DNA of 21,117 nucleotides from Gemmatimonadota bacterium. GTDB taxonomy: Bacteria > Gemmatimonadota > Gemmatimonadetes > Gemmatimonadales > GWC2-71-9. Location of the stretch: the NCBI GenBank assembly GCA_024640185.1, contig JAHEFN010000004.1, positions 1-21,117 on the forward strand, in the 5' to 3' direction. This document shows, piece by piece, positions 9,524 through 16,811 of this stretch. The notes beneath the pieces are model-generated. The model made no database searches. It saw nothing but the letters and a program-made list of their open reading frames with translations, and had not been told where the DNA came from. The first letter of the stretch is position 1. Each line of letters begins with the position of its first letter. The position numbers were made by a program, and so were the translations under genes.

Positions 9524-9714
9524 AACTCTCCGATATCATGTCGAACGCCGGTCTCTCGGTGTTTGCCGAGGTGGCCCTGGTGCTCTTCGTCCTGGCGTTC
9601 CTCGGCATCATCTGGTGGGTCTTCCGCCCGGGCAACGCCCGACGCTGGGAGTCCGACGCCCAGATGCCTCTCGATGACCTGCATCCGCAACAGCCTCGCC
9701 AGCGGGAGGAGTGA
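9520..9714 (+). CDS. ccoQ: CcoQ/FixQ small subunit of cbb3 oxidase
   Basis: A 64-residue one-TM protein (helix about 14-35, ending IIWWVFRPG), followed by the short polar tail typical of CcoQ, in which a W-F-RP-G boundary is usual. CcoQ stabilises the association of CcoP with the core. The ATG overlaps the ccoNO stop (ATGA), and GGGGAG (9509-9514) sits five bases upstream. Identification rests on size, topology and position between ccoNO and ccoP as much as on sequence. Confidence 0.88.
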   Translation: MKLSDIMSNAGLSVFAEVALVLFVLAFLGIIWWVFRPGNARRWESDAQMPLDDLHPQQPRQREE

Positions 9715-9717
9715 GCG

Positions 9718-10272
9718 ATGAGTGACAAGGACCGACTGATCGAACACGAGTACGATGGCATCCAGGAATACGACAATCCGATGCCTCGCTGGTGGGTGAT
9801 CGCGTTTTGGGCCACGATCGTCTTTTCCGTTGCCTATGCCCTCAACCTCGGCGGGATCGGGACCGGCCCCGGCCGGATCGCGGAGTATGAGACCGACATG
9901 GCGGCGTGGCGTGCGGCGTATCCGCAGGAGACCCCGGTGCTGAGCGCCGAGGCCCTGCTCGCCGTGGCGGCGGAGCCGACGTCAGTCGCCGCGGGTCAGG
10001 CCGTCTACGAGGTCAACTGCGTGGCGTGCCATGCCGCCGATGGCGGGGGCGGAATCGGCCCCAACCTGACCGACGCCTTCTGGATCCACGGTGGAGCAAT
10101 CACCGACCTCTATGTGGTGATCACCGAGGGCGTGCTGGCGAAGGGGATGCCGCCCTGGGGTCGGACCCTCGCGGCGGAGGATGTTGCCGCGGTGACCAGC
10201 TACGTCTGGTCGCTCTACGGGACGACGCCGGCGGCGCCGAAGGATCCGGAAGGGGATCCGGTCGAACGATGA
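9718..10272 (+). CDS. ccoP: CcoP-type subunit III of cbb3 oxidase with a single haem c site
   Basis: Membrane-anchored cytochrome c that brings electrons to the cbb3 core. Residues 9-22 (EHEYDGIQEYDNPM) and the helix at about 24-45 are the FixP_N domain that defines CcoP. A spacer leads to one cytochrome c domain with CVACH (101-105), GIGPNLTD and axial Met144 in GMPPWG. The protein ends at 184 residues. Textbook CcoP has about 300 residues and two haem c domains; here the domain present resembles the first one (PNLTD, MPPWG), and no second CXXCH occurs before the stop or in the downstream frame, which becomes ccoG. GGAGGAG (9705-9711) is a near-ideal ribosome binding site. The short form looks native, since ccoG overlaps its stop in an ordinary ATGA junction. 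Confidence 0.93.
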   Translation: MSDKDRLIEHEYDGIQEYDNPMPRWWVIAFWATIVFSVAYALNLGGIGTGPGRIAEYETDMAAWRAAYPQETPVLSAEALLAVAAEPTSVAAGQAVYEVNCVACHAADGGGGIGPNLTDAFWIHGGAITDLYVVITEGVLAKGMPPWGRTLAAEDVAAVTSYVWSLYGTTPAAPKDPEGDPVER

Positions 10273-11681
10273 CCGCCCCGGCCCCGGGAGGGCGGGTACT
10301 TCCGACGCTCAACGAAGATGGGACGCGCAACTGGATCCGTCCCAAGCCGTCCTCCGGGCCGTGGTGGCGACGCCGGCGTGTGGTGGCCTACGCCTTGATG
10401 GCGCTCTTCATCGCCATCCCGCACATTCCGATCGCCGGGAAGCCCGCGGTCCTGCTCGACATCCCGCGTCGCGAATTCACGCTGTTCGGGACCACCTTCC
10501 TGCCGACCGACACGCTGCTGTTGATGCTCCTCCTCGCGAGCATCGTGATCGCGATCTTCCTCTTCTCTGCATTGTTCGGTCGGGTCTGGTGCGGTTGGGC
10601 GTGCCCGCAGACGGTCTACCTGGAGTTCCTCTACCGACCGATCGAGCGGTGGTTGGAGGGTGGACGCAGTGGCTCGTTGCGGCTCGACAAGGCCAACCGG
10701 CATTTCGCGCCGCGCCGGCTGCTCAAGTACGCCATCTACCTCGGGATCTCCCTGGTCCTGGCGCACACCTTCCTGGCCTACTTCGTGGGAGCGGAGGCCA
10801 TTGCCCGATGGGTACGGCTCTCCCCCCGCGAGCACCCGGTCCCGTTCATCGTGATGGCGGTCACCACCCTGATGGTCTTCACCGACTTCACCTGGTTCCG
10901 TGAGCAGACCTGCCTGATTGCCTGCCCCTACGGCCGTTGGCAGTCGGTGCTCCTCGATCGGCAATCGCTGGTGGTCAGCTACGACCATCGCCGTGGTGAG
11001 CCGCGCGCCCACGTCAAGGACCACACCGAGCAGAGTGGCGACTGCATCGACTGCAAGGCCTGCGTCACCACCTGCCCGACCGGCATCGACATTCGCAACG
11101 GCCTGCAGATGGAGTGCGTCCACTGCACGCAGTGCATCGACGCGTGCGACACGATCATGGAGCAGGTCGGTCGACCCCGCGGTCTCATTCGCTATTCGTC
11201 GCAGGCCGCCCTCGAGGGCGTCGCCCACCGCGTGCTCAGGCCGCGCGTGGTGATCTACCCGCTGGCGCTGATCCTCTTTCTCGGCGGCTTCCTCGTCGCC
11301 CTGGGGACCCGACCCGCCGCCGACATCACGGTGCTGCGCTCGCAGGCCGAGGCCTTCCGGGTCGAGCCTGATGGCCGGATCGTCAATCAGGTGCGGATCC
11401 GGATCGGCAATCGCAGCCGGGCAGGGCATGAGTACGCCATCACGGTGATCGGGGCCGAGTCGGGTGAGGTGGTCGCGCCGGAGTCGCCGCTCCAGGTCGA
11501 GGCCGGCGAACTGCGCACCACGAGCATCTTCGTGGTGCTGCCCCGCGAGGCGTTCACGGCAGGCTCTCGCGCGGTCACCGTTCGGATCGAGGCGGGGACC
11601 AGCTTCGTCCGGGATCAACCGTTCACCCTGATCGGTCCCAGTGATGCCAAGGATGCCGATCCTGACGAGGACGGGTCGTGA
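10269..11681 (+). CDS. ccoG: CcoG/FixG polyferredoxin, cbb3 assembly copper reductase
   Basis: Membrane iron-sulfur protein that, in Rhodobacter, reduces Cu(II) to Cu(I) for cbb3 oxidase assembly. From the ATG overlapping the ccoP stop it has 470 residues, the usual family length. Order: a GTRNWIRPK N-terminal motif, TM helix (38-54), second helix (82-104) followed by WCGWACPQT with Cys108 and Cys112, third (151-172) and fourth (190-206) helices, then CLIACPYGRWQ (Cys215, Cys219). Two 4Fe-4S sites follow: Cys259, 262, 265, 269 (the last followed by Pro) and Cys283, 286, 289, 293 (followed by Asp instead of Pro). A fifth helix (325-346) leads to a C-terminal Ig-like FixG domain (350-455) outside the cytoplasm. 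The open frame continues far upstream inside ccoP, but that part is only a shadow. Confidence 0.96.
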   Translation: MTAPAPGGRVLPTLNEDGTRNWIRPKPSSGPWWRRRRVVAYALMALFIAIPHIPIAGKPAVLLDIPRREFTLFGTTFLPTDTLLLMLLLASIVIAIFLFSALFGRVWCGWACPQTVYLEFLYRPIERWLEGGRSGSLRLDKANRHFAPRRLLKYAIYLGISLVLAHTFLAYFVGAEAIARWVRLSPREHPVPFIVMAVTTLMVFTDFTWFREQTCLIACPYGRWQSVLLDRQSLVVSYDHRRGEPRAHVKDHTEQSGDCIDCKACVTTCPTGIDIRNGLQMECVHCTQCIDACDTIMEQVGRPRGLIRYSSQAALEGVAHRVLRPRVVIYPLALILFLGGFLVALGTRPAADITVLRSQAEAFRVEPDGRIVNQVRIRIGNRSRAGHEYAITVIGAESGEVVAPESPLQVEAGELRTTSIFVVLPREAFTAGSRAVTVRIEAGTSFVRDQPFTLIGPSDAKDADPDEDGS

Positions 11682-12232
11682 TGGGGTGGCTCACGCGTGA
11701 ACGGATCTGGCCGACCTTGGTGATCGTCGCATTGGCAGCGAACGTGATCCTGATCGTGACGCTCGCCCGCATTGCGGGCAACGATCCGTCCTTCGCGGTC
11801 GAGCCCGACTACTACGCCAAGGCCATCGCCTGGGACTCGGTCCAGGCCCAACGGGGTCGCGACGATCTGCTGGGATGGCGGGTCCTGCCGACCCTGACGG
11901 CGGTGACACCGGAGGCGTCGCCCTCGCTCACGCTCGAGCTCCTCGATCGCGATGGGCGCCCGGTCACCGGAGCCGAGATCTCGCTCGAGGCGATGCCCGT
12001 GGCCTTCGCCTCCCATGTCGTCAGGGCCACACTTGCCGCCCGGGAGACCCCCGGGCAGTACGGCGGGCCGGTCGCCGTCGACCGCACGGGACTCTGGGAG
12101 TTCCGGGTCCTGGTGGTTCGGGCCACCGACCGCTTCACCGTCAACCTGCGGCTTGATGCCAGCGCGACCAGCCTGGCCACCATCGTGACGGACCGCCCCG
12201 GCGACCGGCTCCGGCCGACCGGCGCCGAATGA
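11681..12232 (+). CDS. ccoH: CcoH/FixH cbb3 oxidase assembly protein
   Basis: A 183-residue protein with one N-terminal TM helix (about 10-30) and a beta-rich domain outside the cytoplasm. VEPDYYAKAIAWD (about 40-52) is the hallmark of FixH, and RDGRPVTGAEISLEAMP and GGPVAVDRTGLWEFRV fit the family fold. FixH/CcoH is required for stable cbb3 assembly, in contact with CcoP. The ATG at 11681 overlaps the ccoG stop by one base (TGATG); a GTG at 11678 would add one residue. It sits in the canonical slot between ccoG and ccoI. Confidence 0.92.
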   Translation: MGWLTRERIWPTLVIVALAANVILIVTLARIAGNDPSFAVEPDYYAKAIAWDSVQAQRGRDDLLGWRVLPTLTAVTPEASPSLTLELLDRDGRPVTGAEISLEAMPVAFASHVVRATLAARETPGQYGGPVAVDRTGLWEFRVLVVRATDRFTVNLRLDASATSLATIVTDRPGDRLRPTGAE

Positions 12233-12981
12233 CCTTCGCGTTGGTGGTGCTCGTGGCGTCCCTCCTCGGGAGCGTCCACTGTGCGGCGATGTGTGGCGCC
12301 TTCACCTGTCTGTATGCCAATCCGGTGTCGCGGGGCGCACCGGTCTCGCACGACCTTCCTGCCCACCTCAGCTACAACCTCGGCCGGCTGCTGGCGTATG
12401 TCGCCTGGGGTGCGGTGGCGGGCGCGCTCGGGGCAGGTCTCGACCTCGCCGGCGACCGGGCTGGTGTCGCCCGACTCGCACCGGTCGTCGCCGCGTCCCT
12501 GATGATCATCTGGGGCGGCTACGCCGTGTTGCTCGCGCAGGGTGTGCGGCTGCCGGCGATCCATCCTCCGGAGGCGTGGCAGTCCTTCCTGCAGCGCGGC
12601 GTGGCACGTGTCCAGCAGCGGCCGCCGGTCACCCGGGCGGCGATGATCGGGCTCGCGAGCGGCCTGTTGCCGTGCGGCTGGCTGCATGCCTTCGTCCTGA
12701 CCGCGGCCGGATCGGGGGCGCCGATCCGTGGCGCGGTGCTGATGGCGGTCTTCTGGTTGGGCACCCTGCCGATGATGCTGGCGGTCGGCCTGGGGATGCA
12801 ACGGTTGCTCGGACCCTTCCGAGCCCGGCTTCCCGCCCTGGCCGCCAGCGTGGTGCTCCTCCTCGGCGTGCTCTCCCTCGCCGGTCACTTCAAGATCCTC
12901 CCGGGCGCCACCTGGCTGCACCGGCTCACCCCGGCGGTACCGGTGGCCGACGGGGCACCGGCCATCGGGCATGGGTCGTGA
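12229..12981 (+). CDS. DsbD_2/SafE-like membrane protein inside the cbb3 operon
   Basis: A polytopic membrane protein of 250 residues with about six TM helices. The N-terminal GSVHCAAMCGAF (Cys18, Met21, Cys22) and the later GLASGLLPCGWLH (Cys149) are the signature of the family usually annotated as sulfite exporter TauE/SafE or DsbD_2, related to the DsbD/CcdA transmembrane domain. Members recur next to ccoI/ccoS genes in many proteobacteria and Bacteroidetes. Here the gene lies between ccoH and ccoI, overlapping the former by ATGA and the latter by 11 bases. The His-Cys-Met-Cys cluster suggests copper or thiol-redox handling rather than sulfite export, but that is inference. It is not CcoA, which belongs to the MFS. 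Confidence 0.85.
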   Translation: MTFALVVLVASLLGSVHCAAMCGAFTCLYANPVSRGAPVSHDLPAHLSYNLGRLLAYVAWGAVAGALGAGLDLAGDRAGVARLAPVVAASLMIIWGGYAVLLAQGVRLPAIHPPEAWQSFLQRGVARVQQRPPVTRAAMIGLASGLLPCGWLHAFVLTAAGSGAPIRGAVLMAVFWLGTLPMMLAVGLGMQRLLGPFRARLPALAASVVLLLGVLSLAGHFKILPGATWLHRLTPAVPVADGAPAIGHGS

Positions 12982-15463
12982 CGTGAGTCCACGCCGTGAT
13001 GTGCTCGGCACCGGCTGCACCCACTGCGGACTGGCCGTGCCCCCCGGGCGCTTGGCCACCGAGGACACCCTGCCGTTCTGCTGTACCGGCTGCGAAGCGG
13101 CGTGGGGCATTCTTCAGGCCGGCGGCCTGACGCAGTACTACGCCCTTCCCGAGCGCCGAGCGCTCGCGGTCGAGCGCAGCGGTCGCCAATTCGAGGAATT
13201 CGACCATCCCGCCTTCGGCGAACTCTACGTCGAATCGACCGCCGCCGGCCGCTGCCGCACCGAGCTCTACTTGGAAGGGGTGCACTGCGGATCGTGCGTC
13301 TGGCTGGTGGAACGGGTGCCGCTCCTGGTGGCGGGCGTGGCGCGGACCGAGCTCGACATGCGCCGTGCCCGTGCGCAGGTGGAGTGGGACCCTGCCGTGG
13401 TCCATCTCTCCGAGATCGCCCGGACCCTCGACGGTCTGGGCTACGCCCCGCATCCGTTTCGGGGGGTCTCCCGCGAGGAGGCACGCCGGCGTGAGGATCG
13501 TGCCGCCCTCGTCCGCATCGGGGTCGCGGGGGCCATCGCGGGCAACGTGATGCTGCCGGCGCTGGCACTCTACGCCGGCGATGCCGCCGGGATGGAGCGG
13601 CAGTATGAGCAGTTGTTCCGCTGGGTCTCATTCGGGCTCACCATTCCGGCGATGCTCTTCCCGGGGCGGGTCTTCTTCACCGGGGCGTGGGCGGCGCTCA
13701 GGACGCGCACCCTGCACATGGATCTGCCGATCGCCCTGGCCCTCAGTGCCGGATTCGTGCGCGGGGCGATCAACACCATCACCGACAGCGGCCCGATCTA
13801 CTTCGATGGCGTCACGGCGCTGATCTTCCTGCTGTTGATCGGCCGCTTCCTGCAGCAGCGGGGACAGCGGGCGGCCACCGATGCCTCCGAGCTGCTCTTC
13901 TCGCTGACTCCCGACACTGCCCATCGGGTCACGGATGACGGCAGCCACATCGACCTGCCTGCTGCGGCACTGGTGCCCGGCATGTGCGTCGCGGTCCGCG
14001 CCGGCGAGGCCTTCCCCGCCGACGGGGTGGTCCGACGTGGCATCAGTCGGGTGAACGCGGCGCTGCTGACGGGGGAGTCGCGACCGGTGCCGGTGGCGCC
14101 CGGGGATCAGGTCCACGCGGGCACCTTCAACTTGACGTCGCCGCTCCAGGTGGAGGTCGAGGCCGCGGGCGCCACCTCTCGAGTGGCCCGATTGCTGGCG
14201 CAGGTGGAGGAGAGCGCCCGACGTCGGGCCCCCGTCGTGGCGATGGCCGACCGGATGTCGGGCGTCTTCGTGGCCGTGGTGCTGATGCTGGCCGTGGTGA
14301 CCTTCCTGATCTGGGTCGGCGACGACCGGACGGCCGCGTGGGATCATGCCATTGCGCTGCTGATCGTGACCTGTCCCTGCGCGCTGGCCCTCGCCACCCC
14401 GCTGGCGGTGACCTCGGCCATCGGCCGGGCGGCACGGGGCGGGATCTTCATCAAGGGTGGCGACGCGCTCGAACGACTCGCTCGCCCGGGTGACCTGCTG
14501 CTCGACAAGACCGGCACCCTGACCGAAGGCCAGATGGCCCTGGTCGAGTGGCGAGTGGATCACGATGTCCGTTCCCTGGTGCTCGCCCTCGAGCACGGCG
14601 CCACCCATCCGATCGCCGACGCCTTCCGTCGTGCCTGGCCCGACGTGGCGGTGGGCCCGGCCGAGGCGGTCGAGTACCGGGTCGGCCGTGGGGTGGAGGG
14701 TCTCGTCGATGGCCTGCCGGTGCTGGTTGGTTCGCCTCGGTTCGTCGCCGAGGCGCTCGGGCTCGATGCCAAGACCCTTCCCACCGTTGGCGATCCGAAC
14801 CTCACCCCGGTGGTCGTCGCTGTCGGCGGGGTGGTCGTGGGGATCGCCGGGATCGGCGACCGGGTCCGTGACGATGCGGCGGCGGCACTCGCGCGGCTCC
14901 GTCGTGCGGGATGGCGGACGACGATGCTCTCCGGCGATGCGCCGGAGGTGGCCGCCACCGTGGGTCGCCGGTTGGGCTTCCCATCCGCCGACATCATCGC
15001 CGGTGCGACGCCGGAGATGAAGCGAGACGTGGTCGAGCGGTTGCTCGCCGTGCAGGACCGCAGCGGACCGGTCGTGATGGTCGGGGATGGCGTGAACGAC
15101 GCCGTGGCGATTGCCCGGGCCGATGTCGGCATCGGGGTCCGGGGCGGGGCTGAGGCCTGCCTCGCCAGCGCCGACGTCTTCCTGGGGGCACCCGGACTGG
15201 AGCCGCTCGGGCGGCTGGCGGTCGGCGCCGAGCGGACGATGCGACTGGTTCGCCGCAACATCGGCTGGGCCATCGGCTACAACATCATCGGGGTGACCCT
15301 GGCGATGTCGGGGGTGCTCTCCCCGTTGGTCGCGGCGGTGATGATGCCCGCCAGCTCCCTGACGGTCGTGCTCGTCAGTTGGCTCTCCCACACCTTCGAT
15401 CCCGCGCCGCCGGTTCCGGTGGTCCCCACCGCCGCGGACGACACGCTACCGGTCGCCGCATGA
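12971..15463 (+). CDS. ccoI: CcoI/FixI copper-exporting P1B-type ATPase
   Basis: Cu+-exporting ATPase that supplies copper for the cbb3 CuB site; 830 residues. The N-terminus holds a metal-binding Cys cluster (CTHC 16-19, FCCTGC 36-41) typical of FixI, then an HMA-like domain with GVHCGSC (Cys106, Cys109). Next come TM helices, the actuator TGES (367-370), the transport motif CPC (468-470), phosphorylation site DKTGT with Asp512, the HP motif (His546-Pro547), SGDAPE, and hinge GDGVNDA (705-711). The last helices carry GYN (769-771) and MMPASS (791-796), diagnostic for the Cu+ class. All catalytic residues are present. The ATG lies 11 bases inside the upstream gene; a GTG at 12983 is an alternative start. 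Confidence 0.96.
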   Translation: MGRDVSPRRDVLGTGCTHCGLAVPPGRLATEDTLPFCCTGCEAAWGILQAGGLTQYYALPERRALAVERSGRQFEEFDHPAFGELYVESTAAGRCRTELYLEGVHCGSCVWLVERVPLLVAGVARTELDMRRARAQVEWDPAVVHLSEIARTLDGLGYAPHPFRGVSREEARRREDRAALVRIGVAGAIAGNVMLPALALYAGDAAGMERQYEQLFRWVSFGLTIPAMLFPGRVFFTGAWAALRTRTLHMDLPIALALSAGFVRGAINTITDSGPIYFDGVTALIFLLLIGRFLQQRGQRAATDASELLFSLTPDTAHRVTDDGSHIDLPAAALVPGMCVAVRAGEAFPADGVVRRGISRVNAALLTGESRPVPVAPGDQVHAGTFNLTSPLQVEVEAAGATSRVARLLAQVEESARRRAPVVAMADRMSGVFVAVVLMLAVVTFLIWVGDDRTAAWDHAIALLIVTCPCALALATPLAVTSAIGRAARGGIFIKGGDALERLARPGDLLLDKTGTLTEGQMALVEWRVDHDVRSLVLALEHGATHPIADAFRRAWPDVAVGPAEAVEYRVGRGVEGLVDGLPVLVGSPRFVAEALGLDAKTLPTVGDPNLTPVVVAVGGVVVGIAGIGDRVRDDAAAALARLRRAGWRTTMLSGDAPEVAATVGRRLGFPSADIIAGATPEMKRDVVERLLAVQDRSGPVVMVGDGVNDAVAIARADVGIGVRGGAEACLASADVFLGAPGLEPLGRLAVGAERTMRLVRRNIGWAIGYNIIGVTLAMSGVLSPLVAAVMMPASSLTVVLVSWLSHTFDPAPPVPVVPTAADDTLPVAA

Positions 15464-15618
15464 GCGTCCTCTTCCTGGTGCTCCCGCTGGCGTTGGTCCT
15501 GGTCGGCGTGGCGGTCTGGGCCTACGTCTGGTCGGCCCGTGCCGGCCAGTTCGATGACCTGGATACCCCGGCACATCGGATGCTGCACGACGACTCGACC
15601 GACCACGGCGATCGCTGA
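15460..15618 (+). CDS. ccoS: CcoS cbb3 oxidase maturation protein
   Basis: A 52-residue protein: a TM helix (about 4-25) followed by SARAGQFDDLDTPAHRMLHDD, which is the conserved CcoS core (GQFDDLDTPA). CcoS is needed for cofactor insertion into the cbb3 core. The ATG overlaps the ccoI stop (ATGA); the frame runs further upstream only as a shadow of ccoI. It ends the operon and faces the convergent hslR gene across 14 bases, where I see no convincing terminator. Confidence 0.93.
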   Translation: MSVLFLVLPLALVLVGVAVWAYVWSARAGQFDDLDTPAHRMLHDDSTDHGDR

Positions 15619-15632
15619 GGGCTGACCCCCCG

Positions 15633-16028
15633 CTACGACTTGCGGCGGAACCGGTCGAGGGCTCGGCGGTCCTTCTTCGACGGCTTCCCGGCATCGAACC
15701 GCAGCAGCGGGGCATCGCGGAGTTGCTGCGCCCTCACCTCGCGCGCGGCACGGGAAGGCTCGGTCTCCTCGAACAGCAGGGCGGCCTCCTTGGCGGATCC
15801 CCGGCGTTCGCCGAGCGCCGTCACGACCACCACATGCTCGAAGGGGGCGATGCGAACCCGGATCGTGTCACCGGGTGCCACCTGCCGGGCCGGCTTGGCG
15901 GTCTCCCCATTGAGCTCGACCTTCCCACCGGCGACGGCCTCACTGGCTGCCGTCCGGGTCTTGTAGAAGCGTGCCGCCCAGAGCCATTTGTCGAGTCGGA
16001 CGGTCGAACTCGCCTCGCGGGGACTCAC
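15633..16028 (-). CDS. hslR: Hsp15-like S4 RNA-binding protein
   Basis: Small S4-domain protein; E. coli Hsp15 binds free 50S subunits that carry a stalled nascent chain. From GTG at 16028 it has 131 residues (E. coli about 133). RLDKWLWAARFYKTRT (11-26) and GGKVELNGETAKPARQV are the S4 fold; EAALLFEETEPS and the basic tail KPSKKDRRALDRFRRKS match Hsp15. The GTG overlaps the TGA of the upstream DUF2461 gene, and GGAG stands eight bases before it, which decides this start over longer readings that run antisense-like into the neighbour. The two genes are probably co-transcribed and translationally coupled. Confidence 0.92.
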   Translation of the reverse strand: MSPREASSTVRLDKWLWAARFYKTRTAASEAVAGGKVELNGETAKPARQVAPGDTIRVRIAPFEHVVVVTALGERRGSAKEAALLFEETEPSRAAREVRAQQLRDAPLLRFDAGKPSKKDRRALDRFRRKS

Positions 16029-16759
16029 CTCCGCCGCTCCACCGGGAGGAAACCGACGGCGGCGTTGAGCCAGCGGATCATCGGGGCGAGGGCGGTGATG
16101 TCGCGTTCGAGACGGGTCGGGAGGCGGGGGTCGGTGATCGCGCTGTCGCTGAGCATCCGGTGCACGGTAAACGACTTGTAGCGCAGCCAATCGCCGGCCG
16201 GGTGATCGGGGTCGACGCCGCGCGGCAGCCGCTTGAGCATCGCCTCCTCGCTGAGCCTGCCGTACCGCCGCCGAAACGCCGGATGGTCGATCAGGGTCGC
16301 GAAGGGCCGGTGGTCCTCGATGAGCGCCTCACGGATGGCATCGAGCGTCGGCTTGGCCGGCATCCAGATGCCCGCGGCAACCATCGATGCCCCTGGTTCG
16401 ACGTGCACGTAGAAGCCGGCTCCACCGTGCACCGTCTCCCGGCCGGCGTCGTGATGGCGAAACCAGCACGCCGCGTGCGTCTTGTACGGTGACTTGTCCT
16501 TCGAGAACCGGACGTCCCGGTGAATCCGGAACACCGCCCGCTTCGGGTCACCGGTGATCTCGGGCGCCAGCCGGCCGAAGCGGACGTCCATCTCCTCGAC
16601 GAAGGCGCGCATCGGGTCACGCACGAGGGCGTGGTACTCGTCTCGATGCGCCTCGAACCAGTCGCGACGGTTGTTTCGCTTGAGCCGACCCAGGAACCCC
16701 AGGGCGACCGGGCTGAAGCCGTGCCAGCTGGGTGGGTCGGTATGGGGACGAACGGCCAT
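16025..16759 (-). CDS. DUF2461 (TIGR02453-type) protein of unknown function
   Basis: A 244-residue soluble protein of the widespread DUF2461 family, whose function is unknown. Family motifs are GFSPVALGFLGRLKRNNRRDWFEAHR at the N-terminus (in pieces: FL-L--NN-R-WFEA), the central RIHRDVRFSKDKSPYKTH, and GGAGFYVHVEPGAS. No signal peptide or membrane segment. The start is well defined by AAGGAG (16766-16771, minus strand), six bases before the ATG. It heads a two-gene unit with hslR and diverges from the histidine kinase across 52 bases. Confidence 0.9.
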   Translation of the reverse strand: MAVRPHTDPPSWHGFSPVALGFLGRLKRNNRRDWFEAHRDEYHALVRDPMRAFVEEMDVRFGRLAPEITGDPKRAVFRIHRDVRFSKDKSPYKTHAACWFRHHDAGRETVHGGAGFYVHVEPGASMVAAGIWMPAKPTLDAIREALIEDHRPFATLIDHPAFRRRYGRLSEEAMLKRLPRGVDPDHPAGDWLRYKSFTVHRMLSDSAITDPRLPTRLERDITALAPMIRWLNAAVGFLPVERRR

Positions 16760-16811
16760 CGAAGACTCCTTCCGGGCGGTGGGACCGCTGTTCGATCATA
16801 TTAGGAAACAC
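16760..16811. promoter_or_regulatory. Short divergent intergenic region, DUF2461/hslR versus histidine kinase
   Basis: Holds the Shine-Dalgarno of DUF2461 (AAGGAG, minus strand) and AGGA at 16803-16806, five bases before the TTG of the kinase. The only AT-rich spot, ATCATATTAGG (16795-16805), could be a -10 on either strand (CATATT plus, TAATAT minus), but I see no matching -35. Both promoters must fit here or inside the flanking coding ends. Confidence 0.3.

Noticed and set aside
13628..15391. A 587-codon minus-strand open frame inside ccoI
   Set aside because: His/Gln/Arg/Asp-rich low-information translation; the plus-strand frame has every P1B ATPase motif.
16554..16811. Upstream extension of the histidine kinase frame by 86 residues
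   Set aside because: It is antisense to the start of the DUF2461 gene, lacks domain features, and a TTG with AGGA five bases upstream exists at 16812.
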